From Frankiales bacterium (GTDB lineage Bacteria > Actinomycetota > Actinomycetes > Mycobacteriales > SCTD01): a DNA stretch of 16,732 nt. Positions 4,750-12,600 of this stretch are shown here, one piece after another. How positions within the stretch are numbered: position 1 is the first letter of the stretch; each line of letters starts with the position of its first letter. The notes below the pieces were generated by a model. That model was not told where the DNA came from and did no database searches. It was given only the letters and a program-made list of their open reading frames with translations. The position numbers and the translations under genes are program-made. The DNA lies in contig JAOPWW010000311.1 of the NCBI GenBank assembly GCA_025965495.1, positions 1 to 16,732 on the forward strand. Reading direction: 5' to 3'.

Positions 4750-6624
4750 GTGCCGCTGTCCCCCCTGCTGCGTCCCCGCCTGCTCCGCTCCGCGCTCGCA
4801 GCGCTGCTCGCGGTCCTCGCCGTCGCCACCCCCGCCCTTGCGGCGACCGGACCCGACGTGTCCCGCTACCAGCACCCCGACGGCGGTGCCGTCGACTGGC
4901 AACGCGTCGCCGCCGGCGGCCAGGACTTCACCTGGATCAAGGCCACCGAGGGCGCCGACGTCACCAACAGCTGGTTTACCCGCGACCGCACCGGCGCCCG
5001 CGCGGCCGGCCTCTACACCGGCGCCTACCACTTCGCCCGCCCCTCGACGGCTCCTGGCAGCGCGGCCACCCAGGCGCAGGTCTTCGCGGACACGATCGGC
5101 GACCAGCAGCTGCCGGGGACCCTGCCGCCCGCGCTGGACCTCGAGACGAGCAACGGCCTGTCGTCGGCCCAGCTGGTGAGCTGGACCCGCACCTTCCTCA
5201 CGCGGCTCGAGGCCCTCACCGGCCGCCGGCCGGTCGTGTACACCTACCCCGCGTTCTGGTCGGCCTCGATGGGCGGGACCCGCTCCTTCGCCGGCTACCC
5301 GCTGTGGATCGCCCACTACGCCAGGGTCGCCGCCCCCACCCACACCGGCTGGGACGACTGGGCGTTCTGGCAGTACTCCTCGACCGCGTCCGTCGACGGC
5401 ATCAAGGGCGACGTCGACATGAACCGCTTCCACGGCACCGACGCCGACCTCGCCCGTCTGGCGCTCGCACCCGTCCCGGTCTCCGGCGGCGGCATCCCCA
5501 CCGGCACGAGCCCCGGCGCGCTCGAGGTCCCGCGCGACACCCTCCCCGGCCGCTACGTGCCGGTCACCGCCCGCCGCGTCCTCGACACCCGCGCCGGCAG
5601 CCCCGTCACCGGCGACCTCACCCTGACGCTGCCCGACGACGTCCCCGCCGACAGCGCCGGCGTCGTCCTGTCGGTCTCCGCCGTCCGGCCCGAGGGTCCC
5701 GGCTACGTCCGCTCCGGCGCCGCCGGGACGTCAGCGCGCACGACGGCGCTCAACTTCGTCCGCCGCGCCAGCAGCACGGGCCTCGTCGTGACCCGCACCG
5801 ACGCCGCCCGGCGCGCCGTGCTGACCGTCGAGGGCGCCGCGACCCACCTCGTCGCCGACCTCGTCGGCTACTACGACGTCCGCGAGGGCACCGGCGGGCA
5901 CTACGTCGCGCTCACCCCGAGCCGGATCGTCGACACGCGGACCGGCGTCGGCGCGGCCCCCGGCGCCGTCGTCAGCGGCCTCGACGTCCCCCTGCCCGAC
6001 GCCGTGCCGGCCGGCGCCCGCAGCGCCGTCCTCAACGTCTCGGTCGTCGGCCCGGTCCACGACACGTTCGTGCAGCTCGGCGGGGCCACGGTCCTCAACG
6101 TCGCCGCAGGGACCTCCCGCACCGGCCTGGTGCTGGCCCCCTCCGGCCGCACCCCCCGCCTCACGGTGACGGGCGGGCCGGCCCAGGTCGTCGTCGACCT
6201 GCTCGGCTACTACAGCGACGACACCGCCACCGGCAGCAGCTGGATCGGGACCGCACCGGCCAGGGTCGTCGACACCCGCCGCAGCCTCGGCGGGGTCCAC
6301 GGCGCGCGCGCCGTCACGGTCCAGCTGCCGTCGTCGGTGCAGCCGGGCGCGACGGCGGTCCTCGACGTCAGCGCCGTCGACCCGACCGGCCCGGGCTACC
6401 TGCGCGTCGCCGCGGCCGGGGAGACCGCGACGACGACGGCCCTCAACGTCAACGGCGGCCAGTCGCAGACCGGCCTCGTCCTGACCCGGGTCGACAGCGC
6501 CCGCCGGGTGACGCTGACCCTGTACGGCTACCCGGCCGACCTCGTCGTCGACCTCGTCGGTCAGCTCGCGCTGCCCGCCGCACCCGCTGCGCCCGCCGCG
6601 CCGTCCGCCCCCGTGAACGGGTAG
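4750..6624 (+). CDS. Secreted GH25 muramidase (lysozyme) with three C-terminal beta-rich repeats
   Basis: This 624-residue exported N-acetylmuramidase would cleave the beta-1,4 MurNAc-GlcNAc bond of peptidoglycan. GTG at 4750 was chosen over an ATG at 4654 because the latter lies inside the riboswitch, and AGGAAG (4735-4740) precedes the GTG. Residues 1-31 form a signal peptide (RPRLLRSALAALLAVLAV ... ALA). The GH25 domain covers about 34-235: DVSRYQ (D36), WIKATEG (62-68), YHFARP, ALDLET with the catalytic pair D130/E132, WIAHYA, DWAFWQYSS and DVDMNRF (221-227). Three homologous units of about 110 residues follow, starting near residues 269, 385 and 498. Each opens with a [RV]V/IVDTR-type motif and closes with a V-DLVGYY-like strand. 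They are probably beta-sandwich wall- or glycan-binding modules. The tail is Ala/Pro-rich, without LPXTG or a membrane anchor. The c-di-AMP riboswitch controls it. Confidence 0.93.
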   Translation: MPLSPLLRPRLLRSALAALLAVLAVATPALAATGPDVSRYQHPDGGAVDWQRVAAGGQDFTWIKATEGADVTNSWFTRDRTGARAAGLYTGAYHFARPSTAPGSAATQAQVFADTIGDQQLPGTLPPALDLETSNGLSSAQLVSWTRTFLTRLEALTGRRPVVYTYPAFWSASMGGTRSFAGYPLWIAHYARVAAPTHTGWDDWAFWQYSSTASVDGIKGDVDMNRFHGTDADLARLALAPVPVSGGGIPTGTSPGALEVPRDTLPGRYVPVTARRVLDTRAGSPVTGDLTLTLPDDVPADSAGVVLSVSAVRPEGPGYVRSGAAGTSARTTALNFVRRASSTGLVVTRTDAARRAVLTVEGAATHLVADLVGYYDVREGTGGHYVALTPSRIVDTRTGVGAAPGAVVSGLDVPLPDAVPAGARSAVLNVSVVGPVHDTFVQLGGATVLNVAAGTSRTGLVLAPSGRTPRLTVTGGPAQVVVDLLGYYSDDTATGSSWIGTAPARVVDTRRSLGGVHGARAVTVQLPSSVQPGATAVLDVSAVDPTGPGYLRVAAAGETATTTALNVNGGQSQTGLVLTRVDSARRVTLTLYGYPADLVVDLVGQLALPAAPAAPAAPSAPVNG

Positions 6625-7106
6625 GTGGCGCGCGGCTCCCAGGGACCGCCGGCGTAGCGCCAGAGCGCCAACCCCTCGGCGCGGACGACGTACGGCGTGA
6701 ACGACGCCGCCAGCTGCGCCAGCAGCCGCCGTGCGGCGTCGGGGGTGACCTTGTTCTGCACGGTGACGTGCGCGGACAGGCGCTGACGGTCCTGAGGCGT
6801 CAGGCGGTCCTGGAACGCCTGCTGCAGCCCGCAGTGCAGGGCGGACAGCTCGTCGGCGTGCAGCGCGAAGGCGACGCCGCGGCCCAGGCTGCGCACCGCC
6901 GTGACCGCCACGTCGAACGGCTGGCGGCGCGCGGCGGCGCGGAGGGCGGCGTCCACCTGCGGCTCGTCCTCGCCCGGCAGGGCGTGGAACAGGCTCACGT
7001 GCGCGCCGACCTGCAGGCGGTCGCGCGGGAAGTGGGCCCGGCGCAGGGCGTCGAAGCGCTCCTGGGAGACCGGGTCGAGCACGAGGCTGACGACGAGGGG
7101 CTGCAC
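6561..7106 (-). CDS. 2'-5' RNA ligase / cyclic phosphodiesterase family (2H) protein
   Basis: This 181-residue protein carries the two H-x-[ST] motifs of the 2H phosphoesterase superfamily: HVSLF (H36, S38) and HVTVQNK (H113, T115). In this family they act on 2',3'-cyclic phosphates or 2'-5' linkages in RNA or nucleotides. The GTG at 7106 is preferred because AGGAG stands six bases upstream and because the product then begins VQPLVVSLVLDP, like relatives. An ATG at 7139 would add 11 residues but has little Shine-Dalgarno. The C-terminus ends in a GAAGAAGAAG-type tail that lies antisense to the Ala/Pro tail of the muramidase, a 64-bp convergent overlap. It is divergent from the Nudix operon with only 42 bp between starts. 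The physiological substrate is unknown. Confidence 0.85.
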   Translation of the reverse strand: MQPLVVSLVLDPVSQERFDALRRAHFPRDRLQVGAHVSLFHALPGEDEPQVDAALRAAARRQPFDVAVTAVRSLGRGVAFALHADELSALHCGLQQAFQDRLTPQDRQRLSAHVTVQNKVTPDAARRLLAQLAASFTPYVVRAEGLALWRYAGGPWEPRATYPFTGADGAAGAAGAAGSAS

Positions 7107-7148
7107 GGCCCGCTCCTGCCCCGGCCGGCCGGCGGGCATCCTGTGCGG

Positions 7149-7601
7149 GTGGCGAAGACGAGCGCGGGGCTGCTGCTGTGGCGACGGCGGGACGGCGAGG
7201 TCGAGGTCCTGCTGGCGCACCCCGGCGGGCCGTTCTACGCCAAGAAGGACGACGGGGTCTGGAGCGTGCCCAAGGGCGAGCACGACGCGACCGAGGCGGC
7301 GCTGGACGCGGCCCGTCGGGAGTACGCCGAGGAGCTCGGGCTGGCGCCGCCGGACGGCGAGCCGGTCCTGCTCGGGAGCGTCGTGCTCAAGAGCGGCAAG
7401 GTCGTCACGGCGTGGGCGGTCGAGGCCGACCCCGACCTGTCCGGCTTCGACCCGGGCACGTTCGACCTCGAGTGGCCGCCGCGGTCCGGACGCGTCCAGC
7501 CGTTCCCGGAGGTCGACCGGGTGACGTGGTTCGGGCTGGCCGAGGCCGCGGTCAAGCTCGCCCCCGCGCAGGTCGCGTTCCTGTCCCGGCTGCCGGGGTG
7601 A
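7149..7601 (+). CDS. Nudix hydrolase
   Basis: This 150-residue protein has a complete Nudix box at residues 43-65: G-x5-E-x7-RE-Y-x-EE-L-G-L, with the metal-binding RE and EE pairs intact. The N-terminus (AGLLLWRRRDG...EVLLAHPGGPFYAKKD) and the PKGE preceding the box resemble the subgroup often called predicted NTP pyrophosphohydrolases. It would hydrolyse a nucleoside diphosphate linked to another moiety; the exact substrate cannot be read. GTG at 7149 has no strong Shine-Dalgarno. The stop overlaps the next start (GTGA at 7598-7601), so it is the first gene of a coupled operon with the SpoU methyltransferase. Confidence 0.9.
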   Translation: MAKTSAGLLLWRRRDGEVEVLLAHPGGPFYAKKDDGVWSVPKGEHDATEAALDAARREYAEELGLAPPDGEPVLLGSVVLKSGKVVTAWAVEADPDLSGFDPGTFDLEWPPRSGRVQPFPEVDRVTWFGLAEAAVKLAPAQVAFLSRLPG

Positions 7602-8263
7602 CGGTCCCGCTCGAGGGCTTCCACGCCGTCAAGCACGGGCTGCGGTTCGCGCCCTCGGCCGTCACCTCCGTCGTGGTCCGTTCGCACGCGGACGCGGCCG
7701 CCCTCTGCGCGCGGCTGGCGCCCGACGTGACCGAGGCGCTGCTGGCCCATGCCGTCGTCGGGGAGGTCGACCACCCGACGGGCGTCACCGGCACCGCGGC
7801 CCGTCCCGCGCCCGACCTGTCGGTGCTGAGGGCCCGGACGACGCCGCTGGTCCTGCTGGACCAGCCGCGCCACCCCGGCAACGCCGGCGCCGTCGTGCGG
7901 GTCGCCGCGGCCGCCTCCGCGAGCGGCGTCGCCGTGACCGGGACGCTCGACCCGTGGACGCCGTCGTGCGTCCGCGGCAGCGCGGGCCTCCACCTCGCGC
8001 TGCCGGTCCTGTCGGTCGACCCCGACGACGTCACCGGGCCCCTGCTCGTCCTGGACGCCGACGGCGACGACCTGCGCGGGACGGTCGTGCCCGACGACGC
8101 CGTCCTCGTCGTGGGCAGCGAGCGCGACGGCGTGGGGCCCGTCCTGCGCGGGCGGGCCGACGCCGTCCTGTCGCTGCCGATGCGGCCGGGGGTGAGCAGC
8201 CTCAACCTGGCGACCGCCGTCGCGGCGGTGCTGTACCGGTGGCGGCTGCAGGCCCCCTGGTAG
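7598..8263 (+). CDS. SpoU/TrmH-family RNA 2'-O-methyltransferase
   Basis: This 221-residue SPOUT methyltransferase would transfer a methyl group from SAM to a ribose 2'-OH of rRNA or tRNA. All three SpoU motifs are present. Motif 1 is HPGNAGAVVRVA (N95 and the Arg at about 101). Motif 2 is VVGSERDGVGP (G173, E175, G178). Motif 3 is LPMRPGVSSLNLATAVAAVLY (about 193-212), which forms the SAM-binding knot. The N-terminal about 80 residues correspond to the small substrate-binding region, and QPRHPGN precedes the fold as usual. It overlaps the Nudix stop by four bases and ends nine bases before the MaoC gene. The target nucleotide cannot be assigned from sequence. Confidence 0.9.
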   Translation: MTVPLEGFHAVKHGLRFAPSAVTSVVVRSHADAAALCARLAPDVTEALLAHAVVGEVDHPTGVTGTAARPAPDLSVLRARTTPLVLLDQPRHPGNAGAVVRVAAAASASGVAVTGTLDPWTPSCVRGSAGLHLALPVLSVDPDDVTGPLLVLDADGDDLRGTVVPDDAVLVVGSERDGVGPVLRGRADAVLSLPMRPGVSSLNLATAVAAVLYRWRLQAPW

Positions 8264-8272
8264 AACGCAGGC

Positions 8273-8728
8273 ATGACCACACCGGCCGCCGCCCTCGAGA
8301 CCCTCCGCTCCGCGCTCGGGGAGCGCCGCGGACCCGGCCCGTGGCTGGAGGTGACCCAGGAGCGGGTCAACACCTTCGCTGACGCCACCGACGACCACCA
8401 GTGGATCCACGTCGACCCCGAGCGTGCCGCGGCCGGCCCCTTCGGCGGGCCGATCGGGCACGGCTACCTGTCGCTGTCGCTCATCCCGAAGCTGGTGGAG
8501 GGCCTGCGGCCCGCGGGCAGCTTCTCCGGGATCGTCAACTACGGCAGCAACAAGGTGCGCTTCCCGCAGCCGCTGCCGGTCGGGACCCGCGTCCGGGCGA
8601 CCGTGACGCTGGTGGACGCGGTCGAGCACGCGCTCGGGATCATGGTCACGCAGAAGGTCGAGGTCGAGGGCGAGGGCCTGGCCAAGCCGGTCTGCGTGGC
8701 GGAGACCCTGGCGCTGCTGTTCCTGTAG
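8273..8728 (+). CDS. MaoC/NodN-like (R)-specific enoyl-CoA hydratase
   Basis: This 151-residue single hotdog-fold protein shows the hydratase-2 signature FADATDDHQWIHVDPERA, in which D41 and H46 are the catalytic Asp and His (D-x4-H). GGPIGHGYLSLSLIPKL, the helix that follows in MaoC/NodN proteins, comes next. It would hydrate trans-2-enoyl-CoA to (R)-3-hydroxyacyl-CoA or catalyse a related step. Acyl chain preference is unknown. ATG at 8273 is nine bases after the SpoU stop, so it is probably the last gene of the Nudix-SpoU operon. A functional tie to RNA modification is not evident, and cotranscription may be incidental. Confidence 0.92.
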   Translation: MTTPAAALETLRSALGERRGPGPWLEVTQERVNTFADATDDHQWIHVDPERAAAGPFGGPIGHGYLSLSLIPKLVEGLRPAGSFSGIVNYGSNKVRFPQPLPVGTRVRATVTLVDAVEHALGIMVTQKVEVEGEGLAKPVCVAETLALLFL

Positions 8729-8743
8729 CCGGGAGCGCCCCGG

Positions 8744-8935
8744 GGTGCTGTCCCGCTGAGCCGGGCTGCCCGGTGTCGCGCCGCGGGTGGTGTACCGCTG
8801 AGCCGGGCTGCCCCGGTGTCGCGCCGCGGGTGCTGTCCCGCGGGGCGCGGCTGCCCCGCTGTCGCGCCGGTGCTGTCCCGCTCACCGCGGCTGCTCGCTG
8901 TCGCACCGGTGCTGTCCCGCTGAGCGCGGCTGACC
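8744..8935. repeat. Intergenic tandem repeat, five units of 39-43 bp
   Basis: Units start at 8744, 8786, 8829, 8869 and 8908, each with GGTGCTGTCCCGCTGAG or a close variant, and the last is degenerate toward its end. Most units continue with a CGGGCTGCCC-type block and end CGCTGTCGCGCC or similar. Each unit splits into two related half-units of about 20 bp (TGCTGTCCCGCTG versus GGCTGCCCCGCTGTC), so the array looks like a roughly 20-bp element amplified in pairs. It occupies nearly the whole gap between the convergent MaoC gene and the 80-residue gene. No gene with a Shine-Dalgarno fits it on either strand. It could act as a transcription-stopping, hairpin-rich barrier or be a replication-slippage product. 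Confidence 0.85.
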
Positions 8936-8954
8936 CCCTGCCCGCCGAGCGGGC

Positions 8955-9197
8955 TCAGGCGCTGCGGGACCGCTTGTAGCGGGGGCCGAAGTCGGGGTCG
9001 ACGAGCTCCGAGCGCCGCAGGACCTCCTGAGCGACGAGGTCCTCCAGGACGGCCTGGACCCGCACCAGCGGGACGCCGCTCGGGTCCGCGAGGTCGGCGG
9101 CGAACACGCCGTCGTCACCGGCCTCCTCGTCGTCGAAGGCCAGGTAGACCGCCTCGGCGTCGCCGTCGAGGTGGGTGCCGTTCGGGAGGCTGAGCAC
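8955..9197 (-). CDS. 80-residue acidic protein, unknown function
   Basis: GTG at 9197-9195 has GGAG seven bases upstream on the minus strand, and codon third positions are nearly all G/C. The N-terminal part is acidic (HLDGDAEAVYLAFDDEEAGDDG). The middle (DPSGVPLVRVQAVLEDLVAQEVLRR) resembles a small helix-turn-helix or winged-helix element, and the C-terminus is basic (RYKRSRSA). There is no signal peptide or cysteine. It may be a small DNA- or protein-binding factor, but I do not recognise a family. It ends close to the tandem repeat at 8744-8935. Confidence 0.65.
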   Translation of the reverse strand: MLSLPNGTHLDGDAEAVYLAFDDEEAGDDGVFAADLADPSGVPLVRVQAVLEDLVAQEVLRRSELVDPDFGPRYKRSRSA

Positions 9198-9326
9198 GGG
9201 AGGTCTCCAGGGGTCGGGCGGGCTGGTCCCTGGCGCCTACCCCGTCCGGCGCGGGACAGCGCACTCCGGCCTCCTCTGCGGCGCCATGCCGTGACCCTGC
9301 CGTGGTCCCCGGTCGGCGGCGCCTGC

Positions 9327-9608
9327 CTAGCGCTTCTCGCAGGCGATGCCGTCGTGGTCCCGGTCGAGGTCCGGGCGGTGCTTCATCGCTCGGGCGTACT
9401 CGGCGTCGTCCTTGCGGAAGGTCGTGACCGGGGTCCCGCTGGTCCTGTCGTGCGCCGCCTTCTTGCCGACCCCGTGCGGGAACGTCTTCTGGTAGCTCGG
9501 GCAGTTGGCGTAGCTCGGCGGGACGGTCGCCAAGGCTGCCATGGTCGGCCCCAGCACCCCGGCAGCGACGGCGAGCAGCAGGGCGGGGACGGCGGACCGG
9601 GAGCGCAT
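9327..9608 (-). CDS. Secreted excalibur calcium-binding domain protein
   Basis: This 93-residue protein has a signal peptide (MRSRSAVPALLLAVAAGVL, cleavage about residue 27-34). An excalibur domain follows: NCPSYQKTFPHGVGKK, then EYARAMKHRPDLDRDHDGIACEK. C36 and C90 are placed to form the domain's disulphide. DLDRDHDG (80-87) is the EF-hand-like calcium loop, D-x-D-x-D-G. The domain is known from extracellular actinobacterial and Bacillus proteins, where it binds calcium; the biological role is not established. ATG at 9608 lacks an obvious Shine-Dalgarno. It is divergent from hrpA, with 88 bp between the starts. Confidence 0.9.
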   Translation of the reverse strand: MRSRSAVPALLLAVAAGVLGPTMAALATVPPSYANCPSYQKTFPHGVGKKAAHDRTSGTPVTTFRKDDAEYARAMKHRPDLDRDHDGIACEKR

Positions 9609-9681
9609 GGCCCGACCGTGCCACGCCCGACCCTCCGTCCGGGCCGGAACGGCAGCACCCGGGCCGGCGGGGCGGCTCGCC

Positions 9682-9687
9682 TACGCT
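9682..9687 (+). promoter_or_regulatory. Putative -10 element giving a near-leaderless hrpA transcript
   Basis: TACGCT fits the actinobacterial TANNNT -10 pattern and ends nine bases before the hrpA ATG. Transcription from it would start within a few bases of the ATG, giving a leaderless or nearly leaderless mRNA. No -35 match is seen upstream. Confidence 0.35.
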
Positions 9688-9696
9688 GGGAAGGCG

Positions 9697-12600
9697 ATGA
9701 CGACGGCCCCTCCCCCTCCGGGCGACCCCGGGACCGCGGGTGCTGAGGGCGCATCGGTGGACGCGACGGGCTCGAGCGACGGGGCCGCCGACCTGGGGGG
9801 CTCCTCGGCTCCCCGGACGGTGGCGCCCGGCGGCGGCCCGGCCAGGGCCCCGATCGGGGACCGCCGGCTGTCGGTGGCCGACCTGCTCGGTCCCGGGCGG
9901 TCCCTCCCCGACCCGCTGGCCGATCCTGGCCCTCGGGCGCGGACGGGGGACGCGGCCGACAGGCAGAGCACCTCGCGCGACCGTGGCCCTCGACGCGAGC
10001 GTCCGGACCGGGCGCAGGAGCGCCGCGGTCCCGACGCGCCGGGCGGACGGCACAGCAGCCGGAGCCCGGACGCGGCGGCGCGTCCGGACAGCAGCACCGA
10101 CGTCGCCGACGGACGGCGCAGCAGTCCCGACGTCGCCGACGGACGGCGCAGCAGTGGGAGTCCCGACGGCTCGGGCGGCCGACCGCGGGGCGTCGTCGAC
10201 GTCGAGGACGGAGTGTCCCGGGCCCGCACCGGTCCTCCGGTGCAGGCCGGCACCGGCGAGACCGCGGCGGACCTGCTCGCCCGGCTGGCGAGCACGTCGC
10301 TGCGGGACGAGCACCGCCTGCAGCGCCGGCTCGACACCGTCCGCAAGCAGCGCGACCCCGAGCGGCTCGCCCAGCTGCTCGCGTCCCTGGCCCGTGACGT
10401 GTCCGAGGCGGAGGCCCGGCTGGCCGCACGACGCGCGTCCGTGCCGCGGATCGCCTACCCCGACCTGCCCGTGGCGGGTCGCCGGGAGGACATCCTCGAG
10501 GCGGTCCGCGACAACCAGGTGGTGGTCCTCGCGGGTGAGACCGGCTCGGGCAAGACCACGCAGCTGCCCAAGATGATGCTGGAGCTGGGCCGCGGCGTGC
10601 GCGGGCTGATCGGGCACACGCAGCCGCGCCGGCTGGCCGCCCGGACCGTCGCCGAGCGCATCGCCGACGAGCTCGGCACGCCGCTCGGGCAGACCGTCGG
10701 CTACAAGGTCCGCTTCACCGACACCAGCAGCGACCGCACGCTCGTGCGCCTGATGACGGACGGCATCCTGCTGGCCGAGGTGCAGCGCGACCGGATGCTC
10801 CGCGCCTACGACACGATCATCGTCGACGAGGCCCACGAGCGGTCCCTCAACATCGACTTCCTGCTCGGGTACCTGGCCCAGCTGCTCCCCCGCCGGCCCG
10901 ACCTCAAGCTGGTCATCACGTCGGCCACCATCGAGACGGAGCGCTTCAGCCGGCACTTCGGCGGGGCGCCGGTCATCGAGGTGACCGGGCGCACCTACCC
11001 GGTCGAGGTCCGGTACCGGCCGCTGGTCGAGGAGGCGCCCGAGGCCCAGGACGAGGACGACGAGCCCGCGGAGCCCCGGATCGCGCGGGACCCCGTCCAG
11101 GCGATCTGCGACGCCGTCGACGAGCTGCAGCGCGCCGGCGACGGCGACGTGCTGGTGTTCCTGTCCGGCGAGCGGGAGATCCGCGACACGGCCGACGCGC
11201 TGCAGCGCACGGTCCGGCCGGGCACGGAGGTCGTGCCGCTCTACGCCCGGCTGTCCTCGGCCGAGCAGCACCGGGTGTTCGAGTCGCACAGCGAGCGGCG
11301 GGTCGTGCTGGCCACGAACGTCGCGGAGACGTCCCTGACGGTCCCCGGCATCCGGTACGTCGTGGACCCCGGCACCGCCCGCATCAGCCGGTACTCGCTC
11401 AAGACGAAGGTCCAGCGGCTGCCGATCGAGCCGGTCAGCCAGGCGTCGGCGAACCAGCGCAAGGGCCGCTGCGGCCGCGTCGCCGAGGGCATCTGCATCC
11501 GGCTCTACTCCGAGGAGGACTTCGCCAGCCGGCCGGAGTTCACCGACCCGGAGATCCAGCGCACCAACCTCGCCAGCGTCATCCTGCAGATGGCCAGCCT
11601 CGGGCTGGGCGAGGTCTCCGAGTTCCCCTTCGTCGACCCCCCGGACCGCCGCCAGATCAAGGACGGCGTGGACCTGCTGCACGAGCTCGGTGCGCTCGAC
11701 GTCGCCGAGCCCGACCCCGCCAAGCGCCTCACCACCACCGGCCGCCGGCTGGCTGCCCTCCCCCTGGACCCGCGGTTGGGGCGCATGGTCCTCGAGGCCG
11801 ACCGCAACGGCTGCGTCAGCGAGGTCATGGTCATCGCGGCCGCCCTGTCGATCCAGGACCCGCGGGAGCGGCCGGTCGACAAGCAGGCCCAGGCCCAGCA
11901 GCTGCACGCCCGCTTCCGCGACGAGACGTCGGACTTCGCCTCCTACCTCAACCTCTGGCGCTACCTCAACGAGCAGCGCGAGGAGCTGTCGGGCAACCAG
12001 TTCCGCCGCCTGTGCAAGGCCGAGTTCCTGCACTACCTGCGGGTGCGCGAGTGGCAGGACCTGCACGGGCAGCTGCTCCGGGTCGTCCGCGACCTCGGCA
12101 TCGAGCCCCACGAGGTCGCGACCGACACCACCCGGCTGCACCAGTCGCTGCTGGCCGGCCTGCTGAGCCACATCGGCGTCAAGGACGAGGCCAAGAACGA
12201 GTACACCGGGGCCCGGTCGGCCCGCTTCGCGGTCTTCCCGGGGAGCGCCCTGGCCCGCAAGCCGCCGCGGTGGGTCGTCGCCGCCGAGCTCGTCGAGACG
12301 TCGCGCCTGTGGGGCAGGACCGCCGCCCGGATCAGCCCGGAGTGGATCGAGCCGCTGGCCGAGCACCTGGTGAAGCGCTCCTACAGCGAGCCGCACTGGG
12401 AGAAGAAGGCCGCCGCCGTCATGGCCTGGGAGAAGGTCACCCTCTACGGCGTCCCGATCGTGGCCAAGCGCAAGGTCGCCTACGGCCGGATCGACCCCGA
12501 GGTCTCGCGCGACCTGTTCCTGCGCCACGCCCTGGTCGAGGGCGCCCGGTCCGGCGACGCCTGGGACACCCACCACGCCTTCTTCGCCCACAACCGAGCG

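Noticed and set aside
8646..8906. Minus-strand frame with repeated GQPGSA-type peptides
   Set aside because: It only translates the tandem DNA repeat and overlaps the MaoC gene; no ribosome site.
8744..8935. CRISPR array
   Set aside because: Units abut one another without unique spacers, and no cas gene is present.
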